A stretch of DNA of 39,178 nucleotides, from positions 1-39,178 of the forward strand of contig JAFZYE010000036.1 of assembly GCA_017616445.1 (NCBI GenBank). Direction: 5' to 3'. The stretch comes from Bacteroidaceae bacterium (GTDB lineage Bacteria; Bacteroidota; Bacteroidia; Bacteroidales; Bacteroidaceae). Below, piece by piece: positions 26,570 through 34,563 of the stretch (positions within the stretch are counted from its first letter, which is position 1; each line of letters starts with the position of its first letter). The notes beneath the pieces were generated by a model. That model saw only the letters and a list, made by a program, of their open reading frames with translations. It was not told the DNA's origin and searched no databases. The position numbers were made by a program, and so were the translations under genes.

Positions 26570-28879
26570 ATGAAACAGCTTCTTCCCATATTATGTTTGA
26601 TGACAATCTTGCCCATACAGACTAATGCCAAGGTCATAACTTTTGGCACTTGGGGACGTAATGGTGACAATGTCACGTGGGTACTGGATGATGACACACT
26701 CTTCTTCCGAGGATATGGCGGCATGCAGACGAGCGACCGTCAATACGCAAAAGACAACCGCCCATGGAAGAAATATGCTGATAGAATATGCCGTGTGGAA
26801 ATAGAAGAGGGCATAACAAGCATTGGTGATTTGTTATGTTATGGCTTCAGTAGATTGGAGACCATCATTATTCCAAGCAGCGTCCTGACTATTGGTCAAG
26901 GTGCGTTTAGTCGTTGCAGTAAGCTGGAAGAGATAGAACTTCCGAATAGCCTGCTGACTATCGAAGGTGGTGCGTTTAGTAATTGTTCCCGCCTGAAGAC
27001 CGTCACTGTCCCCAACAGCGTGAACTTAATCGGTAATGCTGCTTTTGCCGAATGTGAGAGTCTTACTTCTGTGGTTCTTCCTGTTGGTCTTAAACGTCTC
27101 TCTGGAAGCCTGTTCAGTAAATGTGTAAACCTTCGGTCAATCGTCATACCGGAAAAGGTTACGCAAATAGAAGGCTCTACTTTCTATCATTGTTCACAGC
27201 TCCATAATATAGATATTCCTGCAGGTATTACTACTATTGATTTAATGGCATTCACTGGCTGTAATACAGTAGAAGACGTCTATTGCCGTTCCCTCTATCC
27301 ACCAAGGACAAACACAGAATTTGCTCAGTTTGGTTACCTACGCAGCGACACCATCATGGGATGCCTTCATGTGCCATCACGGAGCATTGAGGAATACAAG
27401 GCTCTGTACCCATGGAATAAATTCCGCGAGATTGTCGCAATCGATGACAGTGTGTCCATAATCGACGAGGACTGGGAATTGGGCTATCTATACGATAAAA
27501 CAACTATGACTGCAGCTGTTGGGTATAGTTCACAATCACCTGTGGCAGAGATTGTCATCCCTCTCATTACCAAACATGAAGACCGTTCCTATCGGGTTAC
27601 CCAAATCAATCCTGATGCCTTTCATGGATGTACAGGGATTACTTCTGTCCAAATGCCTAATAGCATCAATTTCATAGGCCGATTTGCATTTGCTGGTTGT
27701 TACAACTTACAGTCCATTCAGATGCCACGCATCCTTGAGACAATAGAGGATTATACTTTCTCCGACTGTTACGCACTGACTTCATTTGTTATGCCTGAGA
27801 ACATCAAGTACATAGGTGAGGGAGCTTTTGCAGACTGTAAACGACTGACGGACATTACGCTACCATATTCCCTGACCGCAATCGGTGACTTTGCATTTTC
27901 AGGATGCGCTTCAGCAACGACAATTAACATCCAGTGTAAGGAGACATCCATCGGAGGACATTGTTTTGACGGATGCCGCAGTGTCACGGATATTTATTGC
28001 ACTACGGGCGTGCTCCCTGATGCTGATGAGACCGCCTTTGACAATATCAATCCGGATGCAGTACTGCATGTTCCGGCTGATGTTCTTGAGGAATTCAAGA
28101 CCACTGCCCCATGGAGTAATTTCAAGCATATTGTAGCAATCGGTCAGGAGGAAGAAACTGATTATATATCTGCTATCCAATATGTATTCCATCCCGAAGA
28201 CCACACAGCATCAGTGGTCAATATCGTCGTACAGAATACAGACAGGATTACCATCCCAGGAACGGTACAGGCAGAGAACGAAATCTATCGTGTCACGACG
28301 ATAGAAGAAGGCCTTTGTTATCGAGACAGGGATCTCAAATACATTGAGTTTGAAGAAGGAATCATCGACATACAAGAAAGTGTGTTTATGGAGTGTGAAA
28401 ATTTGAGATCTGTAGCCATCCCCAACTCTGTAGAAACCATCGGAGAATCCGCATTTTCTGCTTGTATGAATCTACAATCAGTTATTTTAGGAAAGGGCAT
28501 CAAGAGAATTGAGGCAAATGCGTTCAGCTATTCATTCTCCCCTGTGATTGATGTGTGGTGCTATGCAGAACAGGTTCCGGAAACAGCAACATATAATGTA
28601 TTTCACTTCAATGGAAATACCCAATCCACCCTTCACGTACCAGCATCTGCACTCGATGCCTATAAATCCACCACTCCTTGGAGTGACTTCACGAACATCG
28701 TAGCACTCACGGAGGAAGAAACCAAGATAAAGGAGACCACCTCCGACTCCCCCTCTATGGAGAGAGGAATTTTCAACCTCAAAGGACAGAGAATCTCTAT
28801 TAACTCAGTCCTCTCTACACCCTCTTTGCTCCCAAAGGGAGTGTATATTGTGGATGGAAAGAAAGTGTGGGTGAAGTAG
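26570..28879 (+). CDS. BspA-like leucine-rich repeat surface protein
   Basis: A 769-residue exported protein; signal peptide MKQLLPILCLMTILPIQTNA. The body is built from LRR_5 (BspA/TpLRR) repeats of about 23 residues such as GVFSGCSNLTSVTIP-like units (FSRCSKLEEIELPNSLLTI). They form three blocks, each closed by the same cap: DVYC, DIYC or DVWC, then LHVP followed by a PW(N/S)xF segment, near residues 235-300, 473-540 and 660-725. The end GVYIVDGKKVWVK resembles C-terminal motifs of secreted Prevotella proteins. Two repeat-derived stretches (SDSPSMERG; STPSLLPKG) lie near the C-terminus. The start at 26570 is preferred because the upstream frame would begin at the promoter. The family mediates adhesion; no specific ligand is claimed. 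Confidence 0.9.
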   Translation: MKQLLPILCLMTILPIQTNAKVITFGTWGRNGDNVTWVLDDDTLFFRGYGGMQTSDRQYAKDNRPWKKYADRICRVEIEEGITSIGDLLCYGFSRLETIIIPSSVLTIGQGAFSRCSKLEEIELPNSLLTIEGGAFSNCSRLKTVTVPNSVNLIGNAAFAECESLTSVVLPVGLKRLSGSLFSKCVNLRSIVIPEKVTQIEGSTFYHCSQLHNIDIPAGITTIDLMAFTGCNTVEDVYCRSLYPPRTNTEFAQFGYLRSDTIMGCLHVPSRSIEEYKALYPWNKFREIVAIDDSVSIIDEDWELGYLYDKTTMTAAVGYSSQSPVAEIVIPLITKHEDRSYRVTQINPDAFHGCTGITSVQMPNSINFIGRFAFAGCYNLQSIQMPRILETIEDYTFSDCYALTSFVMPENIKYIGEGAFADCKRLTDITLPYSLTAIGDFAFSGCASATTINIQCKETSIGGHCFDGCRSVTDIYCTTGVLPDADETAFDNINPDAVLHVPADVLEEFKTTAPWSNFKHIVAIGQEEETDYISAIQYVFHPEDHTASVVNIVVQNTDRITIPGTVQAENEIYRVTTIEEGLCYRDRDLKYIEFEEGIIDIQESVFMECENLRSVAIPNSVETIGESAFSACMNLQSVILGKGIKRIEANAFSYSFSPVIDVWCYAEQVPETATYNVFHFNGNTQSTLHVPASALDAYKSTTPWSDFTNIVALTEEETKIKETTSDSPSMERGIFNLKGQRISINSVLSTPSLLPKGVYIVDGKKVWVK

Positions 28880-29007
28880 ATGTCCAAAGTGAATAAGAGA
28901 AGCTGCGAGCTGTTCACAGGTAAGAAAGAGGGTAAACCAAGTAATACAAAAAGAGAAGGATTAGGGGGAAAGACTGTTTGAAAACGCAAAAAGTATATAG
29001 AAAATGA

Positions 29008-29036
29008 GCATTTTATCATTAAAAAATGCATTTTTC
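29008..29036 (+). terminator. Weak terminator-like hairpin between the LRR gene and the aromatic promoter
   Basis: GCATTTT (29008-29014) pairs with AAAATGC (29023-29029), followed by ATTTTTC. The stem is rich in A/T, so efficiency is doubtful. The rest of the 28880-29040 gap shows no gene. Confidence 0.4.
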
Positions 29037-29046
29037 TTGCAAATTG

Positions 29047-29078
29047 TTTGGTCAAATCAATTATTAGCAATAATTTTG
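29047..29078 (+). promoter_or_regulatory. Promoter of the aromatic amino acid operon
   Basis: TTTG (29047-29050), a 20-bp gap and TAATTTTG (29071-29078) match the Bacteroidota consensus closely. Transcription would begin near 29084, about nine bases before the leader peptide. Confidence 0.85.
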
Positions 29079-29092
29079 CAGCCGAAAACAAA

Positions 29093-29161
29093 ATGAAGCG
29101 AAAAATGAATCGATGGTTTGCAACATATTATTACTATTACTTTTACTTTCAGAACAAGTAA
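29093..29161 (+). CDS. Aromatic leader peptide of the attenuator
   Basis: A 22-codon ORF with the run YYYYYFYF (residues 12-19) plus one Trp and one further Phe. It lies directly between promoter and terminator of an operon for Phe/Tyr synthesis. A second ATG at 29105 with an A-rich run before it may be the true start. The stop codon (29159-29161) touches the antiterminator arm at 29162. A ribosome that finishes the peptide would cover that arm and allow termination; one stalled on Tyr or Phe codons would leave it free. This is the standard layout of amino acid attenuators and is very unlikely to arise by chance. Confidence 0.92.
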   Translation: MKRKMNRWFATYYYYYFYFQNK

Positions 29162-29260
29162 GAGCGGGCAATCGTATGTATGCAAAAATAGAGTTAAGAA
29201 TTAAGAATTAAGAGTTAAGAAATATACGGTCCCGCTCGAACAGAGTGGGACTTTTATTTT
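29162..29260 (+). terminator. Tyr/Phe attenuator: antiterminator arm and terminator
   Basis: GAGCGGG (29162-29168) is fully complementary to CCCGCTC (29231-29237). CCCGCTC is also the ascending arm of a terminator: GTCCCGCTC (29229-29237), loop GAACA, GAGTGGGAC (29243-29251), then TTTTATTTT (29252-29260). The two pairings exclude each other. Between them lies a heptamer repeat of GTTAAGA/ATTAAGA units (29191-29221), which forms the loop of the antiterminator. The first gene starts 25 bp after the T-run. Confidence 0.92.
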
Positions 29261-29285
29261 GAGCAACATAAAAACGACATAAGAG

Positions 29286-30470
29286 ATGGAATTTAAACCT
29301 GCTGACAGAATCAGCGCTGTAAGTGAATACTACTTCAGCCGCAAATTGAAGGAAGTGGCACGACTCAATGCCGAAGGAAAGGACATCATCAGCCTTGCCA
29401 TCGGAAGTCCGGATATGCCTCCTTCACCAGCCACAATACAAACACTGTGCGAGAACGCTAAGAAAGCCGACGCTCACGGATACCAACCCACCGTGGGCAT
29501 CCCTGAACTGAGAAATGCGATGGCAAAGTTCTACAAACGTTGGTATAACGTAGACCTTGACCCTGCAACAGAGATTCAGCCTCTCATCGGCAGCAAGGAG
29601 GGCATCCTTCATGTCACACTCGCCCTCTGCAACCCAGGCGACAAGGTGTTGGTACCAAATCCTGGATACCCCACCTACACAGCCCTGAGTAAGATTCTTG
29701 GCCAGCAAATCGTGAACTACGACCTGTTGGAGAGCAACGGATGGCATCCTGACTTCAACCAGTTGGAAGAAATCGTAAATGATAAATCGTCAAATGGTAA
29801 ATTCCGATTGATGTGGACCAACTACCCCAACATGCCGACAGGTGGACGCGCCACTCGTGAGCTGTACCAGCAGCTGGTGGACTTCGCACGCCGTCACAAC
29901 ATCATCATCGTGAACGACAACCCTTACTCGTTCATCCTGAACCGAGACGAGCACCTCAGCATCCTTCAGGTGCCTGGAGCAAAGGAATGCTGCATCGAGT
30001 TCAACTCAATGTCGAAGAGCCACAACATGCCAGGATGGCGTGTGGGCATGCTGGCAACAAACTCCACCTTCGTTCAGTGGATACTGAAGATTAAGTCGAA
30101 CATCGACTCAGGCACTTTCCGCCCGCTTCAACTCGCTGCCGCACAAGCATACGAGAACTCTGACGATTGGCATACAGAGGCCAACATAGCCACTTACGCT
30201 TCTCGTCGTAAGATTGCAGAGGAAATCATGGCACAACTCGGCTGCCAGTTCGACCCCACACAGCAAGGCATGTTCCTCTGGGGCAAGATTCCCGACAGCA
30301 TCGCCAACGTGGAAGACCTCACAGAGCGTGTGCTCCACGAAGCACGGGTGTTCATCACCCCAGGCTTCATTTTCGGCTCCAACGGCGAACGCTACATCCG
30401 CATCAGCCTCTGTGCCAAAGATGAGAAGATGCAGGAAGCACTAAATAGAATTAAAGAATTGAAAAATTGA
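29286..30470 (+). CDS. PLP-dependent aminotransferase, probably aromatic
   Basis: Class I/II aminotransferase of 394 residues. The substrate-binding start SLAIGSPDMPPSP, the NYPNMPTGG stretch and the PLP-lysine segment NSMSKSHNMPGWRVGM are clear. As first gene of an operon with chorismate mutase and prephenate dehydrogenase, and under a Tyr/Phe leader, it most likely transaminates phenylpyruvate and 4-hydroxyphenylpyruvate. A short repeat-like insertion is read as VNDKSSNGKFR near residue 165, before the NYPNMPTGG motif. The chemistry is certain; substrate choice is inferred from context, and other ketoacids remain possible. Confidence 0.88.
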   Translation: MEFKPADRISAVSEYYFSRKLKEVARLNAEGKDIISLAIGSPDMPPSPATIQTLCENAKKADAHGYQPTVGIPELRNAMAKFYKRWYNVDLDPATEIQPLIGSKEGILHVTLALCNPGDKVLVPNPGYPTYTALSKILGQQIVNYDLLESNGWHPDFNQLEEIVNDKSSNGKFRLMWTNYPNMPTGGRATRELYQQLVDFARRHNIIIVNDNPYSFILNRDEHLSILQVPGAKECCIEFNSMSKSHNMPGWRVGMLATNSTFVQWILKIKSNIDSGTFRPLQLAAAQAYENSDDWHTEANIATYASRRKIAEEIMAQLGCQFDPTQQGMFLWGKIPDSIANVEDLTERVLHEARVFITPGFIFGSNGERYIRISLCAKDEKMQEALNRIKELKN

Positions 30471-30475
30471 AGAAT

Positions 30476-31531
30476 ATGGAATTAACATCTTTGAACTTCC
30501 CAAGCGACAATCCACGTCCATTCATCATTGCAGGACCATGTTCTGCAGAGACAGAAGAACAAGTGATGACCACAGCTAAAGCGTTGGCAAAGAAAGGATG
30601 CCACATGTTCAGAGCTGGTATATGGAAACCCCGCACGAAACCAGGAGGCTTCGAGGGACACGGAGAGAAAGCACTCCCCTGGCTGAAACAAGTAAAGGAC
30701 GAGACAGGCATGTTGGTTGCTACAGAAGTGGCAACACCTGAACATGTAGAACTGGCACTGAAGTACGGAGTCGACATCCTGTGGATAGGAGCCCGCACCA
30801 CAGCAAACCCCTTCGCTGTACAGGCACTTGCAGATGCACTGCAGGGGGTAGATAATCCTGTGCTCGTGAAGAACCCAGTGAATCCAGACCTCGAGCTATG
30901 GATTGGAGCACTCGAACGCATCAACAACGCAGGTGTCAAGAAGCTTGGTGCCATCCACCGCGGTTTTTCCAGCTACGACAAGAAGATTTATCGTAACCTC
31001 CCGATGTGGCAGATTCCAATCGAACTGCACCGTCGCATTCCCAACATGCCGATTTGCTGCGACCCAAGTCACATCGGTGGACGTCGCGACCTCATCGCAC
31101 CCCTCTGCCAACAGGCACTCGACATGGGTATGGACGGACTTATCGTAGAGAGTCACTGCAACCCTGACGCAGCATGGAGCGATGCCAGCCAACAGGTTAC
31201 GCCCGACATCCTCGACTATATCCTCAGCATCCTCGTCATCCGCGAAAAAGTCGTGACTACAGAGAACATCATCGCCCTGCGTAAGCAGATTGACGAAATC
31301 GACGACAGTCTCATCGACTTGCTCGCACGACGGATGCGCATCAGCCGTGAAATCGGTCAGTACAAGAAGGAGCACTCTATGACTATCATTCAGGCCAGCC
31401 GCTACAACGAAATCCTCGAGAAACGCGGCGCACAGGGTTCGCTCATGGGTATCGGTGCAGATTGTATCAAAGAAATATTCGAAACCATCCACGAAGAGTC
31501 AGTACGACAGCAAGTGGAAGTAATGAAGTAA
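30476..31531 (+). CDS. Bifunctional DAHP synthase / chorismate mutase (type II)
   Basis: Fusion of 351 residues. Residues 1 to about 255 are a KDO8P-like DAHP synthase (FIIAGPCSAE, then FRAGIWKPRT, DILWIGARTTANPF, CDPSHIGGRR). It condenses phosphoenolpyruvate and erythrose-4-phosphate, the first shikimate step. Residues from about 265 are an AroQ chorismate mutase (ALRKQIDEIDDSLIDLLARR, ending near ESVRQQVEVMK), making prephenate. The ATG at 30476, five bases after the aminotransferase stop, is preferred over an upstream TTG. Linking entry and branch-point enzymes suits feedback by prephenate or Tyr/Phe, as known for Bacillus-type fusions. Firm call. Confidence 0.96.
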   Translation: MELTSLNFPSDNPRPFIIAGPCSAETEEQVMTTAKALAKKGCHMFRAGIWKPRTKPGGFEGHGEKALPWLKQVKDETGMLVATEVATPEHVELALKYGVDILWIGARTTANPFAVQALADALQGVDNPVLVKNPVNPDLELWIGALERINNAGVKKLGAIHRGFSSYDKKIYRNLPMWQIPIELHRRIPNMPICCDPSHIGGRRDLIAPLCQQALDMGMDGLIVESHCNPDAAWSDASQQVTPDILDYILSILVIREKVVTTENIIALRKQIDEIDDSLIDLLARRMRISREIGQYKKEHSMTIIQASRYNEILEKRGAQGSLMGIGADCIKEIFETIHEESVRQQVEVMK

Positions 31532-31535
31532 AGAA

Positions 31536-31670
31536 GACCCTCCCCCTAAACCCCTCCCTTTAGGGCGGGGAGTGGTTACTAAATAATAAACAATTAACAA
31601 ACATAAAGTAGAATCCTCCCCACAAAAACATTCTACTCTCCCCCTAAGGGGGAGCGGGGAGGGGGTCTGT
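31536..31670. repeat. Palindromic elements between the DAHP/CM gene and tyrA
   Basis: One GC-rich inverted element lies at 31536-31573 (CCCCTCCCTTTAGGGCGGGG core). A second lies at 31640-31670 (TCCCCCTAAGGGGGA core) and ends at the tyrA start codon. They belong to the same group as the elements in ccsBA and at 39009. No promoter consensus is seen. Confidence 0.8.
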
Positions 31671-32444
31671 ATGAAAATACTAATATTGGGAGCAGGTAAG
31701 ATGGGTTCTTTCTTCATTGACCTGCTCAGCTTCGAACACGAAGTAGCAGTTTACGACATCGACCCTCAACGACTGCGCTTCACCTACAACTGCCAAAGAT
31801 TCACGTCGTTGGACGAGATTGACGAGTTCTGTCCTGACTTAGTTATCAATGCCGTATCGTTGAAACATACACTCGACGTATTCCGTCAGGTCATCCCTCA
31901 CCTACCCAAGAGCTGCATCCTCAGCGATATCAGCTCTGTAAAAACCGGCTTCAAGGAATTCTACGAGGAAAGCGGATTCCACTACGTGAGCACCCACCCG
32001 ATGTTCGGTCCTACTTTTGCCAACCTCGGACAGTTGAGCAACGAAAACGCCATCATCATCAACGAAGGCGACTTCATGGGACGCTGTTTCTTCAAGGAAC
32101 TCTATTCACGTCTCGGTCTCCACATCTGCGAATATACGTTCGACGAACACGACCGCACAGTGGCCTACTCACTCTCCATCCCGTTCATCTCCACCTTCGC
32201 TTTCGCTGCCGTGATGAAGCATCAGGATGCACCAGGAACCACCTTCAAGCGCCACATGCTCATCGCACAAGGGGTACTGAGTGAGGACGACACCCTGTTA
32301 CGCGAAATCCTGTTCAACCCCTATACGAAAGATCAGGTATCCCAGATACGCGACGAGATGGCTGAACTGATTGACATCATCGACAAGAAAGACGAGGACC
32401 ACATGCAAGCCTACCTTACAAAAATACGTGCCAACATCAAATAG
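31671..32444 (+). CDS. tyrA: Prephenate dehydrogenase
   Basis: Oxidises prephenate to 4-hydroxyphenylpyruvate on the way to tyrosine. The NAD(P)-binding start is MKILILGAGKMGSFF, followed by VNAVSLKHTLDVF-like stretches and the active-site region STHPMFGPTFANL, typical of TyrA. 257 residues, near the small end of the family. It is the last gene of the operon; its stop codon lies in a terminator loop. Prephenate dehydratase (pheA), which I recall beside these genes in related species, is not present here. Confident. Confidence 0.94.
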   Translation: MKILILGAGKMGSFFIDLLSFEHEVAVYDIDPQRLRFTYNCQRFTSLDEIDEFCPDLVINAVSLKHTLDVFRQVIPHLPKSCILSDISSVKTGFKEFYEESGFHYVSTHPMFGPTFANLGQLSNENAIIINEGDFMGRCFFKELYSRLGLHICEYTFDEHDRTVAYSLSIPFISTFAFAAVMKHQDAPGTTFKRHMLIAQGVLSEDDTLLREILFNPYTKDQVSQIRDEMAELIDIIDKKDEDHMQAYLTKIRANIK

Positions 32445-32459
32445 TTGGCACGTATTTTT
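32420..32459. terminator. Strong bidirectional terminator between tyrA and the fucosidase gene
   Basis: A perfect 16-bp stem: AAAAATACGTGCCAAC (32420-32435) and GTTGGCACGTATTTTT (32444-32459) with an 8-base loop that holds the tyrA stop. T-runs follow the stem on both strands, and the facing gene at 32477 ends just beyond. It separates two convergent operons. Confidence 0.95.
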
Positions 32460-32476
32460 CTTTATGTAACAGACGA

Positions 32477-34141
32477 TTACTTCTTAATTCTCAACACAGG
32501 CATGATGTTGTTGAGATTATTTGCAGGAAGGGTGACAACGAGGGCATCCTTGGTTCGCTGGAACGACACCTTGCCATAACCAAGGAGCTCAACCTTTGAG
32601 ATTTTCTGTGGGAAGAGGTTGCTTCCCTCGGCCAAACTCTTAACTGTGATGGTGTGGTCCTTTGGCCACGCAAGGGCACTCACATAGAGGTTCTTCTCTG
32701 TCTGGGTGAAACGTATCTCATCGGAACCAGCCTTAGAGTAGTTGCCGTCGTTGAAACCCTGTGCGTTGATGTTGATAGTTGCTTCTGCAATCGGACCTTC
32801 TCCGAACTTAACCCACGGACGGGTCTTCACGATACTCTCGCTATTGATTTTCATCCAAGCTCCGAACTCACGCAGGATGGCGTATTCTTTCTCGTCAGGA
32901 GTACCATCGGCTCTCAATGGTACCGAAAGTAACATGTTACCGTTCTTACTAACAATGTCAACCAACAACTTAGCCACTGTTGCGGCACTCTTGTAACCGT
33001 TACGTTCGTAGACTCCTGTGTTGTAATGCCAGTCGCCAATACAGTTGCAACACTGCCAAGGACGATCCATAATCTGATTAGGAGCTCCACGTTCCACATC
33101 CCACACAAGTGCTTCTTTCTGCTGATCATCAAGAATCTTTCCAAATACGACAGCCTGATTCTTTCCTCCATGAAGGGCGGCACTATGGTTGTACATGTGG
33201 GTAGCAATCTTCATACCCGCATCACTCACAGGATAGAAGGGCAGAACTGTCACATCGAAGTAGATGAGATCGGGATTGTAACGATTGATGGCATCGAGTG
33301 TACGATTGTAGAAGTTGGTGATATACTCCTGAGTCGGTATGTTGGCGCCATTCTGCCAACCCCACTGAGAATGGATGGCACCATTGTCCCATGTGTTGTT
33401 AGAGAAGTCATGATCCTGTGCATAGAGCTTCTGCGGATCGAGACCCTTCCACCATTTAGCAGAACCATCCGCGTTGGGTTTATAGCCATCTTCCTTGGTC
33501 AGCCAACCATCGTACTTCACGCCTCGCATCTTGCCTTTCAGGTCGAAACGGCGGCTCGGCTCATACCACGTCCAAGCATGGTCAGCATGAAATGACACAC
33601 CGAACGGAAGACCCGCTTTCTTAGCTGCACGTGACCATCCATAAAGGATATCCTTATGTGGACCTATCGCTTTTGAGTTCCATTCCTGATATTTGCTGTC
33701 CCAAAGATCGAAGTTATCATGATGGTTGCCAAGCGCAAAGAAATACTGCGCTCCGACTACCTCCTTGTAGAACTTCACCAACTCATCCGGATTCCAGTTC
33801 TCTGCCTTAAATAGCGGCAGGACATCTTTGAATCCGAACTCTGACGGATGACCGTAATGCTCACGATGGTAGTTGTACTTACCATTTCCTTCCATATACA
33901 TCTCTCGAGCCATCCAGTCGCCCGATCCTTCCACACACTGAGGACCCCAGTGAGCCCAGATACCGAACTTCGCATCGCGGAACCAATCGGGTACTTCGTA
34001 CTGACGAAGTGAATTCCAATCGGGGGTGAACTGACCCGTTGCCATAGGTTCGTCGGACTCAGACACCAATACTTGATATTGCTGTCCAAAAGCAGCAGTT
34101 GCGCAGAGTAACACTGCAAGTAGTAACGTAGATTTCTTCAT
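32477..34141 (-). CDS. GH29 alpha-L-fucosidase, secreted
   Basis: 554 residues with a signal peptide (MKKSTLLLAVLLCATAAFG). The GH29 barrel is recognised from WFRDAKFGIWAHWGPQCV, GAQYFFALGNHHDNFDLWDS, and the probable nucleophile Asp in PDLIYFDVT near residue 295. It removes terminal L-fucose from glycans in the periplasm or at the surface. It is the last gene of the operon, 44 bp after the mutarotase gene, and feeds fucose to FucP. The subfamily and linkage preference cannot be told from sequence alone. Confidence 0.92.
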   Translation of the reverse strand: MKKSTLLLAVLLCATAAFGQQYQVLVSESDEPMATGQFTPDWNSLRQYEVPDWFRDAKFGIWAHWGPQCVEGSGDWMAREMYMEGNGKYNYHREHYGHPSEFGFKDVLPLFKAENWNPDELVKFYKEVVGAQYFFALGNHHDNFDLWDSKYQEWNSKAIGPHKDILYGWSRAAKKAGLPFGVSFHADHAWTWYEPSRRFDLKGKMRGVKYDGWLTKEDGYKPNADGSAKWWKGLDPQKLYAQDHDFSNNTWDNGAIHSQWGWQNGANIPTQEYITNFYNRTLDAINRYNPDLIYFDVTVLPFYPVSDAGMKIATHMYNHSAALHGGKNQAVVFGKILDDQQKEALVWDVERGAPNQIMDRPWQCCNCIGDWHYNTGVYERNGYKSAATVAKLLVDIVSKNGNMLLSVPLRADGTPDEKEYAILREFGAWMKINSESIVKTRPWVKFGEGPIAEATININAQGFNDGNYSKAGSDEIRFTQTEKNLYVSALAWPKDHTITVKSLAEGSNLFPQKISKVELLGYGKVSFQRTKDALVVTLPANNLNNIMPVLRIKK

Positions 34142-34185
34142 AGTTTGTTTGTTAATTGTCAGATTATATTTGTTAGTTAGATTCT

Positions 34186-34563
34186 TTAGTCATAGAGATA
34201 AAACATACGTTCCATCATTTGCCACTTTTCATCGCTACGCGCATCGGCGCTGCACCCCTGAAGGCGGGACACGAACGCCTCCCACTCTGCCTGACGAGGC
34301 AGAGTGGCAAGCTTATTCATGGCTGTTGTCCAGTCAAAGTCGAGCGGTGCGTCGACAATCATCACCAAGCGAGTACCGAGAATATAAATCTCCATCTCAA
34401 GGATGCCGACAGACTTGATTCCCTCACGAATCTCACGCCAATGATGTTCCTTAGAGTGCCATTTGCGATACTCTCGAATCATGTCAGGGTCGTCGCGCAG
34501 ATCGAGTGTCTGCACATAGCGCTTCATTGGCTGGCCATATTGTTTTTGAATATATCCGTCCAT
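34186..34563 (-). CDS. L-rhamnose/L-fucose mutarotase family protein (RhaM-like, DUF718)
   Basis: Small protein of 125 residues (or 112 if the ATG before KRYVQTLDL at 34524 is used). It speeds interconversion of sugar anomers. The family pattern is seen in VQTLDLRDDPDMIREYRKWH, SVGILEMEIYILGTRLVMIV and MMERMFYLYD. The start ATG overlaps the stop of the FucP gene as TGATG, so translation may be coupled. Similar proteins sit beside FucP in other oxidative fucose loci, which supports fucose as substrate here. Confidence 0.87.
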   Translation of the reverse strand: MDGYIQKQYGQPMKRYVQTLDLRDDPDMIREYRKWHSKEHHWREIREGIKSVGILEMEIYILGTRLVMIVDAPLDFDWTTAMNKLATLPRQAEWEAFVSRLQGCSADARSDEKWQMMERMFYLYD

